Shown here piece by piece: positions 8,787 through 17,048 of a DNA stretch of 64,000 bases. Source of the DNA: Cyclobacteriaceae bacterium. GTDB taxonomy: Bacteria > Bacteroidota > Bacteroidia > Cytophagales > Cyclobacteriaceae. The stretch lies in NCBI GenBank assembly GCA_022841475.1, contig JALHRJ010000010.1, forward strand, positions 40,226-104,225. Direction: 5' to 3'. Below the pieces are notes generated by a model. It was not told where the DNA came from. It was given only the letters and a program-made list of their open reading frames with translations, and did no database searches. Position 1 is the stretch's first letter; each line of letters starts with the position of its first letter. The position numbers and the translations under genes were made by a program.

Positions 8787-9223
8787 TTTATTATTTCGTC
8801 ACTGATTGTAAGGGTCGATCCAGACAATTGAGTGCGATAGCGTTGGAGTTGGCGCCAGGCTGGGCCGCCAGATGGATTGCCATCGGAAAAATTGAAACTG
8901 GAATTGCAACAAGGATCGGTCATAAACAAACCTGAGTTGTGCACATTTACCGTTGCACAAGCTTCGTTGGGTCTGTAGGAACAATTTCGTTCGTAGGCAA
9001 AATAGGTGGCGGAGTTTACCCGATAAAGAATAATCCCCCGAACCCCGCCCGTGTTCAATTCTTTGAACCCACCATCGGTTTTCAAGCTATTATACTCCGT
9101 CAAACCTAATTCAATAACTACATCCGCAAAGAAAATTATAGGAATAGGATCATCCGACAGATCGCGACTACACGCCACCAGGCTCAAGAGAATCAACCAG
9201 AATTTACTACTTCGAATAATCAT
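8783..9223 (-). CDS. small lipoprotein with a degenerate Rieske-like fold
   Basis: A 146-aa protein with a lipoprotein signal peptide: hydrophobic residues 6-17, lipobox LSLVAC with Cys18. The mature part resembles a Rieske domain in layout: GIILYRVN...YFAYERNCS, a second half DPCCNSSFNFSDGNPSGGPA, and the closing LQRYRTQLSGSTLTI that mimics the GPAxxPLxxY ending of Rieske proteins. The ligand positions do not fit a 2Fe-2S site: C81 is followed by Tyr83 where the first His should be, and C105 by Ser108 where the second His should be. Extra cysteines (C89, C106) may form disulfides. The gene overlaps hbd by 17 bp and is probably cotranscribed with it. Function unknown; the Rieske relationship is my reading of motifs. 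Confidence 0.7.
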   Translation of the reverse strand: MIIRSSKFWLILLSLVACSRDLSDDPIPIIFFADVVIELGLTEYNSLKTDGGFKELNTGGVRGIILYRVNSATYFAYERNCSYRPNEACATVNVHNSGLFMTDPCCNSSFNFSDGNPSGGPAWRQLQRYRTQLSGSTLTISDEIIN

Positions 9224-10064
9224 AAAATCCTTTGTTCGTTTTTCTTCCTAAATGCCCTGCTATGATTTTTTCGTGCTGAATTTCAGATGGTTTAAATTTC
9301 AAGGCTTTATTAAAGCCTTCATAAACTGACGTGGTCACAGCATAGTTAACATCGATTCCAATCAGATCCATAAGTTCAAAAGGCCCCATCTTAAAGCCAG
9401 CCGATTTCATCAACCGGTCAATAGCCTGATGATCGGCAATTTCGTCTTCCAAAACCTTTAAAGATTCGACATAGAAGTGACGCGCCACCCTGTTAACGAT
9501 AAATCCCGGAGAATCTTTTACTTCCACGGCAACTTTTCCAAGCGAGACTGAAAATTCTTTCATCTGTAAAACAACTTCGCTAGCGGTTTGTACTCCAGAA
9601 ATAACTTCTACCAGCTTCATAAGATGAGCCGGATTGAAGAAATGTAATCCAACACATTGGGATGGATGTTGCATGACGGACGCAATCTGCGTTATGGATA
9701 TTGAGGACGTATTTGTTGCCAGTATTGCCTTACCCAAATTTATTTTTTCTAAATCTGCAAGCAAGCTTCTCTTTACCTCCAGCTTTTCAACAACTGCTTC
9801 AATAACCAAATCTGCTTTTAAGCCTTGCAGGTGATTCGCGATAAGAATTCTGTTGAAAGCTTCCTGCCGTGCTTCTTGCGTTAACTTACCTTTAGCTACG
9901 GATTGATCCAAACTATCCTGTATTTGTTGAATGGCTTTGGCTCTTAAAGCTGTATTCACATCAAATATGATAGTGTTGTAACCAGCCAGCGCGCACGAAA
10001 TGGCAATACCCTGGCCCATGGTGCCAGCACCGGCTATGCCAACCGTTTTGATATTATTCACCAT
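9207..10064 (-). CDS. hbd: 3-hydroxybutyryl-CoA / 3-hydroxyacyl-CoA dehydrogenase
   Basis: A 285-aa cytoplasmic enzyme that reversibly oxidises (S)-3-hydroxyacyl-CoA to 3-ketoacyl-CoA with NAD(P). The N-terminal Rossmann domain has GIAGAGTMGQGIA (GxGxxG near residue 10). HFFNPAHLMKLVEVI carries the catalytic His of the HFFNP motif, and the C-terminal 3HCDH domain follows with GFIVNRVARHF and GPFELMDLIGID. Length and domains are those of the stand-alone Hbd/PaaH type with no hydratase fusion. It overlaps the DegT gene by 11 bp upstream and the lipoprotein gene downstream, so it sits in a tight minus-strand operon with pheS although the functions are unrelated. Confidence 0.93.
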   Translation of the reverse strand: MVNNIKTVGIAGAGTMGQGIAISCALAGYNTIIFDVNTALRAKAIQQIQDSLDQSVAKGKLTQEARQEAFNRILIANHLQGLKADLVIEAVVEKLEVKRSLLADLEKINLGKAILATNTSSISITQIASVMQHPSQCVGLHFFNPAHLMKLVEVISGVQTASEVVLQMKEFSVSLGKVAVEVKDSPGFIVNRVARHFYVESLKVLEDEIADHQAIDRLMKSAGFKMGPFELMDLIGIDVNYAVTTSVYEGFNKALKFKPSEIQHEKIIAGHLGRKTNKGFYDYSK

Positions 10065-11160
10065 AAAACGTTCGGATCAAGTTACAAACATAGTAAATCT
10101 GCATTTCGGAAAGTTCAGGATGTACCGGCAATGACAATACCGATTTTTGTAAACTTGCCGATATAGGAAAATCTACTTCCGAATGATTCAAATAACCATA
10201 GGCAGGTTCGAACGGCAATGCTAAAGGGTAATGAATAAGCGTATCAACACCATTCACCTCAAGAAAACTTTTGAGTTTGTCTCTTTGTTGTGCGCGGATT
10301 ACAAAAAGATGAAAAGTGTGAACTGTATTTTGTCTTACGATAGGTAGTGAAATACTCTTTACATTCTTCAAGTTGTCTTTGTAGAGTTGAGCATTGACAA
10401 TCCTTTTCTTTGTCCACATTGCAAGGTGCCTAAGCTTTACATTCAGGATAGCGGCCTGAAGTGTATCAAGCCTGCTGTTGGTGCCTTCAAACAAATGTTC
10501 ATCCTTATTCAGGCCCCCATGATTAGCAAGCCGTCTGAGCTTAGTTGCGAACTCAATGTTATTAGTGACTACTGCACCCGCATCACCGTAGGCTCCCAAA
10601 TTTTTTGTTGGATAAAAACTAAATACACCACAATCACCTATTGACCCAGCATTAATGCCATTATCTTCTGACAGATGTGCTTGAGAACAATCCTCAATCA
10701 GGTAAATATTCTTCCGATCGCATAGTTCTTTTATGGGTCCTACTTCAACCATCTGCCCATAGAGGTGTACAACAATTACCGCTTTGGTATTGGCTGTAAG
10801 TTTACTTTTGATCTCTTTAGGCGTTATGGAAAATAATTCAGGATCAACATCTGCAAACACCGGGGTGGCGCCCACTAGCGTAATAACTTCTGCGGACGAA
10901 ATCCAACTCCAGGCCGGTGTAATGACTTCATCTCCTTTTCCTATACCCAAAGCTTTTAAGGCTAGAAATAGTCCATCTGTTGCATTGCCCAAACCAACGC
11001 ATTCAGTAACTCCGCTGAGATCTGAAAAGTCTTTTTCAAAGGTCTTTACTGCTTCGCCACCAATAAAACTTCCACTGCTTAATACGGAATTAACAGCCTG
11101 ATCGATTTCCGGCTTTATAGAATTGTGTTGGGCAGTCAGGTCGATGAAAGCAACTTTCAT
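10054..11160 (-). CDS. DegT/DnrJ/EryC1/StrS family PLP-dependent sugar aminotransferase
   Basis: A 368-aa fold-type I aminotransferase of the nucleotide-sugar family, which transfers an amino group, usually from glutamate, to a keto-sugar nucleotide. Seen: N-terminal VAFIDLTAQHNSIKPEID, GNATDGLFLALKALGIGKGD for PLP phosphate binding, IEDCSQAH with the aspartate that contacts the pyridine nitrogen, and SFYPTKNLGAYGDAG with Schiff-base Lys186. The closest feel is to the WlbC/WbpE/FdtB branch. It lies between pheS (8 bp away) and hbd, at the far end of the polysaccharide locus. It is the third such aminotransferase in the window (see 30312 and 36444); the substrate is not predictable. Confidence 0.9.
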   Translation of the reverse strand: MKVAFIDLTAQHNSIKPEIDQAVNSVLSSGSFIGGEAVKTFEKDFSDLSGVTECVGLGNATDGLFLALKALGIGKGDEVITPAWSWISSAEVITLVGATPVFADVDPELFSITPKEIKSKLTANTKAVIVVHLYGQMVEVGPIKELCDRKNIYLIEDCSQAHLSEDNGINAGSIGDCGVFSFYPTKNLGAYGDAGAVVTNNIEFATKLRRLANHGGLNKDEHLFEGTNSRLDTLQAAILNVKLRHLAMWTKKRIVNAQLYKDNLKNVKSISLPIVRQNTVHTFHLFVIRAQQRDKLKSFLEVNGVDTLIHYPLALPFEPAYGYLNHSEVDFPISASLQKSVLSLPVHPELSEMQIYYVCNLIRTFYGE

Positions 11161-11168
11161 TCGGTTCG

Positions 11169-12233
11169 TTATATGACTTGCTTAAATTGTTTGAGGAATC
11201 GAAGATCGTTTTCTGAGAACAAGCGAAGATCATTAATACTATACCGAAGCATGGTTATACGCTCGATACCCATTCCAAAAGCAAAGCCTGTATATTCTTC
11301 GGGATCAATACCACAATTTCGAAGGACGTTGGGATGTACCATACCCGAACCGGCAATCTCAACCCAACCTGAATATTTACAAACATTACAACCCTTTCCA
11401 TGACAGATAAGACATGAAATGTCAATCTCAGCACTAGGTTCAGTAAATGGAAAAAATGAGGGACGCAACCGAATTTTCGTTTCCTTACCAAACATCTCCT
11501 TAGCAAAATGATATAAGGTTTGTTTAAGGTCGGAGAAACCCACGTTCTTGTCTACATACAGTCCCTCTACCTGATGAAAGAAACAATGCGCCCGTGCAGA
11601 GATCGCTTCGTTCCGATAAACCCGCCCCGGCATAATGGCCCGGAAAGGTGGCTTGCGATCCTTCATCAACCGAATCTGTACGTTGGAGGTATGAGTTCGT
11701 AACAGCATATCAGAATTCCCGCCTGACTGTTCTCCCGGCATGCTCTCAAGGCGGACAGGCCTCTCAACAAAGAAAGTATCCTGCATTTCGCGGGCCGGAT
11801 GATTCTCCGGAAAATTAAGAGCCGTAAAGTTGTGCCAGTCATCTTCTATTTCAGGGCCATCTTCCACATTGAAACCAAGTCGTTCGAAAATTTCAATGAT
11901 CCTATAACGGGTAAGATTTAAAGGATGGAGGCTTCCGGTTTTGTTGGGTGTAACGGGTAGGGTGAGGTCCAGATCAATTGATTTCTCAGATCCAGCAGAG
12001 TCCAGAATGTCCTGAGCAGATTTAAATTTCTCTTCCGAAAGCTTCTTCAATTCATTAAGAGACTTGCCAACCAACTTCTTTTGATCAGGAGTAAGAGATT
12101 TAAGCTCATCAAAGAGCAAACCCACAACTCCTTTTTTGCTGATGAATTGAAGTCGATATTGTTCTAAGTCGTCTTTGGAAGTAATCAAAAATGAGTTAAT
12201 CTGATCCTCTAAAGACTTAATTCTTTCCTCCAT
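11169..12233 (-). CDS. pheS: phenylalanine--tRNA ligase alpha subunit
   Basis: A 354-aa catalytic subunit of the heterotetrameric PheRS, which charges tRNA-Phe. The N-terminal coiled coil (residues 1-90) has the typical KGVVGLLFDELKSL and DQKKLVGKSLNELK. The class II catalytic core follows: HPLNLTRYRIIEIFERLGF, motif 2 LLRTHTSNVQIRLM, RVYRNEAISARAHCFFHQVE, and motif 3 GFAFGMGIERITMLRY. It carries a cysteine cluster, CLICHGKGCNVC, seen in many Bacteroidota PheS and able to bind zinc. pheT is not in the window. It overlaps the upstream MraY/WecA-like gene by 17 bp, an unusual housekeeping gene embedded in a glycan operon. Confidence 0.97.
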   Translation of the reverse strand: MEERIKSLEDQINSFLITSKDDLEQYRLQFISKKGVVGLLFDELKSLTPDQKKLVGKSLNELKKLSEEKFKSAQDILDSAGSEKSIDLDLTLPVTPNKTGSLHPLNLTRYRIIEIFERLGFNVEDGPEIEDDWHNFTALNFPENHPAREMQDTFFVERPVRLESMPGEQSGGNSDMLLRTHTSNVQIRLMKDRKPPFRAIMPGRVYRNEAISARAHCFFHQVEGLYVDKNVGFSDLKQTLYHFAKEMFGKETKIRLRPSFFPFTEPSAEIDISCLICHGKGCNVCKYSGWVEIAGSGMVHPNVLRNCGIDPEEYTGFAFGMGIERITMLRYSINDLRLFSENDLRFLKQFKQVI

Positions 12234-13230
12234 GGGTTATGTGATTTTGCTGGGCTTTCTTTAAAGCGTAATTAATACCGAGGCAAACTACCAAGGCAAT
12301 ACCAATTATTACCCAATCTCCCTGCCTTCGCAAAAGTAATGCAATTGCCATAAAAAAAATACTAATAGAGGAAATGAACAAAACGGATTTGGCGTGGGAA
12401 AAACCCAAATTAATAAATTGGTGGTGAACATGATTTTTATCTGCCTTGAACGGTGATTGTAATCTCCTTAATCTTAAAATTATTACTCGTGAAGTATCGA
12501 AAACAGGAACAATTAAAATACAAATAGCAGTTCCTACCGATGATGTAAATTTCAACTCGTGCCCATCAGGCAATAAATAATTGGTATTGATGAATTTGAT
12601 GCTAAGATAGGAGATCAATAATCCGATCATGAGTGCGCCTGTATCACCCATGAATATTTTTGAGGGTTGCCAATTAAAATATAGAAACGCAACCAAGGAA
12701 CCACAAAATGTAAAGGCAACCAAACTAATAGAAACAATGCCCACCTGATAAAACCATACTCCCAGAAATAACAGAATAAGAAAACCAATGGTGCCTGCTA
12801 AACCATCCAGACCATCGATCAGGTTGTATGAATTTGTTAGTATGAGGAAGGTGAACACCGTCAACCCAATACTGATTATTTCCAGGAAAGTGAAATCGCC
12901 TGTTAATCCATAGGTTGACTGAAGCAACATTTTATCCAGCACTACTAAGACAAGGACGGGCAAAAACTGACTGTACAATTTTTGCTTTGCGGTAAGTGCA
13001 AGGATATCATCTCTCAAACCGATAATAAACATTAATGCCAGCGCAATAAAAAAATATTTTAAATCAACCCACTCCTCAAAAGAGAGGCACATTAGTAAGG
13101 TAACAATCACCCCCAAGAAAATTGACAGTCCGCCCATGGAAGGTGTAAAGGATGAATGGATCTTATGATCACCTGAGGAATCAAAGATTTTCCATTGTCT
13201 CAGTATCTTGATAAACACAGGGAAAAACAA
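12217..13230 (-). CDS. MraY/WecA/TagO-family undecaprenyl-phosphate sugar-1-phosphate transferase
   Basis: A polytopic membrane enzyme that transfers a HexNAc-1-phosphate from a UDP-sugar to undecaprenyl phosphate, the first step of glycan assembly. Seen: SGDHKIHSSFTPSMGGLSIF (family signature), FIIGLRDDILALTAKQKL with the catalytic acidic pair, NSYNLIDGLDGLAGTIGF, YFNWQPSKIFMGDTGALMIG, and the C-terminal cytosolic loop KNHVHHQFINLGF. The nearest conventional start is a TTG at 13230 (337 aa), but hydrophobic TM1-like sequence continues in frame upstream almost to the stop of the preceding gene without any ATG, GTG or TTG; a rare ATC at 13276-13278 may be used. A second initiating transferase of a different family lies immediately upstream. 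Confidence 0.9.
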   Translation of the reverse strand: MFFPVFIKILRQWKIFDSSGDHKIHSSFTPSMGGLSIFLGVIVTLLMCLSFEEWVDLKYFFIALALMFIIGLRDDILALTAKQKLYSQFLPVLVLVVLDKMLLQSTYGLTGDFTFLEIISIGLTVFTFLILTNSYNLIDGLDGLAGTIGFLILLFLGVWFYQVGIVSISLVAFTFCGSLVAFLYFNWQPSKIFMGDTGALMIGLLISYLSIKFINTNYLLPDGHELKFTSSVGTAICILIVPVFDTSRVIILRLRRLQSPFKADKNHVHHQFINLGFSHAKSVLFISSISIFFMAIALLLRRQGDWVIIGIALVVCLGINYALKKAQQNHITHGGKN

Positions 13231-13282
13231 GAACGAGATCAGAAATGAAATGACGGTATAGAAAAGTATACGTGTGATAAAT

Positions 13283-14614
13283 TCAAAAAGCTTTGTCGCT
13301 TCCTCGTATTAAACTAACAACAGTAAGAAAAATAATTTTTATATCCAGCCAAAAGGTCCAATTTTCGATGTAATACCGGTCCAAGCGTACTCGGTTTTCC
13401 ATATCAGCAAGAGTCTGGGTCTCGCCACGATAGCCCATGCATTGAGCAAGACCGGTGATCCCGGGTTTCACGTAATGGCGACCCATGAATGTATCAATCA
13501 GCTTGCTGTATTCTTCGGTATGCTTCAGCATATGGGGTCTGGGTCCTATCACACTCATAGATCCAACAAAAACATTAAAAAACTGGGGAAACTCGTCAAT
13601 GCTTGATTTCCTCAAGAACGCTCCAAGCTTCGTTATACGAGGATCATTTTTAGTGGCTTGCTTTGCATCTGCCTCAACATTTACCTTCATCGACCTAAAC
13701 TTTAAACATTTGAACGGCTTGTTATCTTGTCCACTTCTCAACTGGACAAAAAAAACAGGACCTTTTGAATCAGCCTTAATAATAATCGCAATTATTGGTA
13801 ATAGCCATGACATAATTAATATTAAAAATGCAGTTGAAAACAAAATATCAAAGGTTCTTTTGATGAGTTGATTTTTGGAATCATCCAGAGCAACTGATGT
13901 TAAATTTAAAATTAAAGTATGATCACTTTTTTCAAATTTAATTGGTTGATCGGAAAAGTTGGGCGTTGTTATGATTTTTACTTTTATCAGGGAATTTAGA
14001 CCAAAGTTTACAATGTCCTTAAGAATGATATGATCAACGTTGGGAATACAACAAAGGATTTCATGTACTTCATTTTCTTCACAAAATTTTTGAATCGTGC
14101 TTACACCTTGCTCCTCAATGGTAAAGTAACCCTTAAACCTATAGCCGTTCATCAGATAAAACTTTCTTACCTCCTCAGCCAACTCGTTGCGCCCAATTAT
14201 TATATAGCTTTTTGACGTAAGTTCAGCGGTTAGGAGTTTTCTAAAATAATAGGTGATGATTTTAAATAGAAAGAACAATGGGAAAAAGATTCCATAAATC
14301 ATTAGCACTTGTGTGATGGAATACTCCATTCGGAAAAAAAACACCAGCGATAACACAACAAGTGAGTGAATAAAAATAAAGGCAACCTGACTTCTGAAAA
14401 TTCTTGTTAAAGTCCATCCCTTTGTTATTGCGTAGGGATTTGAAACCATAACCAAATAAAGCCAAGAGACATTGCTAAACAGCAATAAATACATCTGGCT
14501 TGAGTCTCCAGTATCCAAGAGTATTGACCCTGCCAATCGGTTTGAAAATAAAATCGAAAAATTTAAGGAAAGAAGATCACAAAAGAAAAAGAGGATTTTT
14601 AAAAAGGAAGACAT
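13283..14614 (-). CDS. polyisoprenyl-phosphate hexose-1-phosphate transferase (WcaJ-like)
   Basis: A 443-aa exopolysaccharide polyprenyl glycosylphosphotransferase, which loads the first hexose-1-phosphate onto undecaprenyl phosphate at the inner membrane. The N-terminal half has about four TM helices, then a CoA-binding-like Rossmann segment (SYIIIGRNELAEEV). The catalytic C-terminal domain starts at KRTFDILFS with a reentrant helix. It has PVFFVQLRSGQDNKPFKCLK, KFRSMKVNVEAD, FLRKSSIDEFPQFFNVFVG, MSVIGPRPHM and KPGITGLAQ, all hallmarks of the WcaJ/PglC-type catalytic core. It is full length. Its stop is 52 bp from the annotated TTG of the WecA-like gene, or 4 bp from the in-frame ATC, so the two are probably cotranslated. 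Confidence 0.93.
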   Translation of the reverse strand: MSSFLKILFFFCDLLSLNFSILFSNRLAGSILLDTGDSSQMYLLLFSNVSWLYLVMVSNPYAITKGWTLTRIFRSQVAFIFIHSLVVLSLVFFFRMEYSITQVLMIYGIFFPLFFLFKIITYYFRKLLTAELTSKSYIIIGRNELAEEVRKFYLMNGYRFKGYFTIEEQGVSTIQKFCEENEVHEILCCIPNVDHIILKDIVNFGLNSLIKVKIITTPNFSDQPIKFEKSDHTLILNLTSVALDDSKNQLIKRTFDILFSTAFLILIMSWLLPIIAIIIKADSKGPVFFVQLRSGQDNKPFKCLKFRSMKVNVEADAKQATKNDPRITKLGAFLRKSSIDEFPQFFNVFVGSMSVIGPRPHMLKHTEEYSKLIDTFMGRHYVKPGITGLAQCMGYRGETQTLADMENRVRLDRYYIENWTFWLDIKIIFLTVVSLIRGSDKAF

Positions 14615-14632
14615 TGTAGATTATTTCGCTTT

Positions 14633-15799
14633 TTAATTACTGACTGTTTTTTGATAGTAGGTACAAAATATCTCATTTAATAACGAGTAAAAAACAACAC
14701 CTTGATATCTTCCCAAAAAGACTTCTGTAATTCCATAAATTATAAACGGAAAAAAAACTAAAACTCCTAAAGAATCGGAATTTCGCATTGATAAATAAAG
14801 TGGGCGACCTAATAATGCCAAAAATGCTAGCAAGCCAATAAATCCATTAGAAAGCAAAATATGCAGAAATTGATTATGAGAATTGTGACTAGCCTTTGCT
14901 AACTCAGGCATACCATTTTGTAGATAAAATCTATTCAAAATGTTTTCATAATCCCCTGTACCAACTCCCCATATCAGATCATCGTTGGCATGAAGTGAGT
15001 ATGTCCACGTGGTTAACCTATCCCATGAATCTCCTTGACCCATAATGGAAGAAAAATTGCGCTGATAAACTGACATTACTAAAAAAGCACCAAAAATCAC
15101 AAAAGCAACTGTCATTTTTTGATTCGTATTGCTTTCTGCCAATAAAAGCCTCAAAACATAAAAGGCAAAAATTAATACTAAGCTTATGTAAGAAGTAAGC
15201 CCACCGGTTAAAAGCAGGACGATTATTAAAAATAAAATCAGAAATAGTTTACCCCAAAGATTTATGCTACTTACTTGATTGTAGGTGTCAAACAGTACAA
15301 TGGTAATTGCAAAAATCAAGTAGTAAGCAAAGTAAGTTGGGTGGGAATTTATTGTTGATGTTAAATTATAAAAAGTAAATACTTCCAAATTAGCAGTAGT
15401 CAGGTAATTCGCTAAAGCAATTACCAGACATATCAAGCTCGCAGCTACTACACCTACCAAAAACGCCAGTGCTACACGATGTAGGTTCCTGGTATTCCAT
15501 CGACTAGAAATTCCAGAAAATGATATCGGGACTAATACCAAACTGGCACTCGTCTCAAGTACCTTTAACCCTTGACTTTGATCACTTGTATAAATTAGGC
15601 CAGCAGCAAGCACTGCTAGCATCAACAGGGCATTCCATGATTTTAAAATATTAGGAATAGTTGTTTTAAAATCAATCAGACTGATTGCTGCGGTGAAAAC
15701 TAATACTCGTACACTAAAAAAGGGTGAACAGGGTATTAAAAATACGTATGTTAAGATCAAGCCAAAAATTAAATCCTCCTTTGAAATGGATTTAAGCAT
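14633..15799 (-). CDS. O-antigen ligase/polymerase family membrane protein (Wzy_C type), copy 2 of a tandem pair
   Basis: Start set at the ATG at 15799, which forms an ATGCTTAA overlap with the stop of the upstream gene; the longer frame to 15883 would overlap that gene by 92 bp with unlike sequence. The 388-aa protein has about 10-12 TM helices. The Wzy_C/WaaL-like periplasmic loop contains WGVGTGDYENILNRFYLQNG and ASHNSHNQFLHILLSNGFIG. These enzymes use undecaprenyl-PP-linked glycans, either polymerising repeat units or ligating glycan to an acceptor. It shares the IYTSD, HPTYFAYYL and H-N-Q-FL landmarks with its neighbour at 15792-17045, pointing to an old tandem duplication. Confidence 0.85.
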   Translation of the reverse strand: MLKSISKEDLIFGLILTYVFLIPCSPFFSVRVLVFTAAISLIDFKTTIPNILKSWNALLMLAVLAAGLIYTSDQSQGLKVLETSASLVLVPISFSGISSRWNTRNLHRVALAFLVGVVAASLICLVIALANYLTTANLEVFTFYNLTSTINSHPTYFAYYLIFAITIVLFDTYNQVSSINLWGKLFLILFLIIVLLLTGGLTSYISLVLIFAFYVLRLLLAESNTNQKMTVAFVIFGAFLVMSVYQRNFSSIMGQGDSWDRLTTWTYSLHANDDLIWGVGTGDYENILNRFYLQNGMPELAKASHNSHNQFLHILLSNGFIGLLAFLALLGRPLYLSMRNSDSLGVLVFFPFIIYGITEVFLGRYQGVVFYSLLNEIFCTYYQKTVSN

Positions 15800-17045
15800 T
15801 ATTCCAAGCCTTTCCTTCATACCTTCCGAAATAAAATACTGACGCAAAGAAACTAAAGAAAACAACGCCCCATTGTCGCTCAAGAAGAGATTCTGTTAGT
15901 GAAGCAAAACAAAATAGCATCAAGAAGCCCAGAAAGACATAGTTTTTTCTTTTGTGAGCTTCGGTAAACAAAAGAAAAAGTGTTAGAAGAAAAATCGTCA
16001 ATCCCAGAAACCCGAAGGTAAGAGTCGTTTCTAGAAACTGGTTGTGAGCATTAAATCGATACTGCGGATACATACCCCAAAAGTTAAAATCTTCATAACA
16101 CTTTACAAGATAATCAATAGCATCTCCTGTTCCTGTCCCCACAATCGGGTTTTCACCGATGCCTCTTAGGCTACAACGCCACTTCACAATCCGTATAGAA
16201 AGACCTGTCTCACCACCACCATCAATAACTTTAATATCAGAAGTTATAGGACGTACTATTCTATCTTTTAAATAGGGTGACTGATCTATTAGAATGTACG
16301 ATGATGTGAGAATCAAAATGATGGTAACCATGCTTTGCCAATATCTTTTCTTTTTATAAAAATGATAAACAGCAAGAAAAATAATCAAAAGCAAAAGGAA
16401 GACAGCTACTGTGCGTGCCGACAGAATCAAAATAACAAAAGCTATATAGGTCATTAACACCAATGTTATTGATTTACTAGCTATTCTAAGGCTGGCTTTT
16501 CCAGGGTTGACAAAATTGTCTAATAGCAACATAAATGCAAGCATTAAAAACATCGCGAAATAAGGTGGATGAAAATCAATCGTAGACGCATACTCCTCAT
16601 GAAGAAATACTAATGAATCGCCCGAAATATGATAACGATAAAAGGCCCCAACAAAACAAATAATCGTAGCCAATACTATCGTTGCAGTAAATACCCTTAA
16701 GACTATATTTCTTTCTTTCCATCCATAATTTTTAGAGGTTCCTATGATTAATGGAAGAATCAGGAGCGAAAGTTTTTTTTCCATGTTAAACAATCCCACT
16801 TGAACATTAGAGGTGTAAATCATTCCGAGCAAAAAAAGGAGATAAAAAAGAAAAAAGGATAACAAAAGTGGCTCTTTTATCGCAGTTGTAAACTTGGCTT
16901 TAAATTCACCCTCTAGCAGCCAAATCGCAGTTGCCGCAATAATAAATAAGTTTGAAATACTTCGACTAAATGGCAAAAACGCAATCACCATGCACATCGA
17001 AATGTAAAAGTAATGTGATTGATATCGTTTAAACTTATAAATCAA
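15792..17045 (-). CDS. O-antigen ligase/polymerase family membrane protein (Wzy_C type), copy 1 of a tandem pair
   Basis: A 417-aa polytopic protein with about 11-12 TM helices. Landmarks: FLPFSRSISNLFIIAATAIW (TM1-2), MIYTSNVQVGLFNMEKKLS, DFHPPYFAMFLMLAFMLLL, RIVKWRCSLRGIGENPIVG, and FNAHNQFLETTLTFGFLG, the Wzy_C-type periplasmic loop with conserved His, Asn and Gln. It is probably a ligase or polymerase of lipid-linked polysaccharide. It starts 3 bp after the DUF1972 glycosyltransferase and overlaps its paralogue by 8 bp. Which of the three Wzy/WaaL-like proteins of the locus polymerises and which ligates cannot be told from sequence. Confidence 0.86.
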   Translation of the reverse strand: MIYKFKRYQSHYFYISMCMVIAFLPFSRSISNLFIIAATAIWLLEGEFKAKFTTAIKEPLLLSFFLFYLLFLLGMIYTSNVQVGLFNMEKKLSLLILPLIIGTSKNYGWKERNIVLRVFTATIVLATIICFVGAFYRYHISGDSLVFLHEEYASTIDFHPPYFAMFLMLAFMLLLDNFVNPGKASLRIASKSITLVLMTYIAFVILILSARTVAVFLLLLIIFLAVYHFYKKKRYWQSMVTIILILTSSYILIDQSPYLKDRIVRPITSDIKVIDGGGETGLSIRIVKWRCSLRGIGENPIVGTGTGDAIDYLVKCYEDFNFWGMYPQYRFNAHNQFLETTLTFGFLGLTIFLLTLFLLFTEAHKRKNYVFLGFLMLFCFASLTESLLERQWGVVFFSFFASVFYFGRYEGKAWNNA

Positions 17046-17048
17046 TTG

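Noticed and set aside
15800..15883. Longer start for the Wzy_C-like gene at 15883
   Set aside because: It would overlap the upstream paralogue by 92 bp, whereas ATG at 15799 gives a classic 8-bp stop-start overlap and a normal N-terminus.
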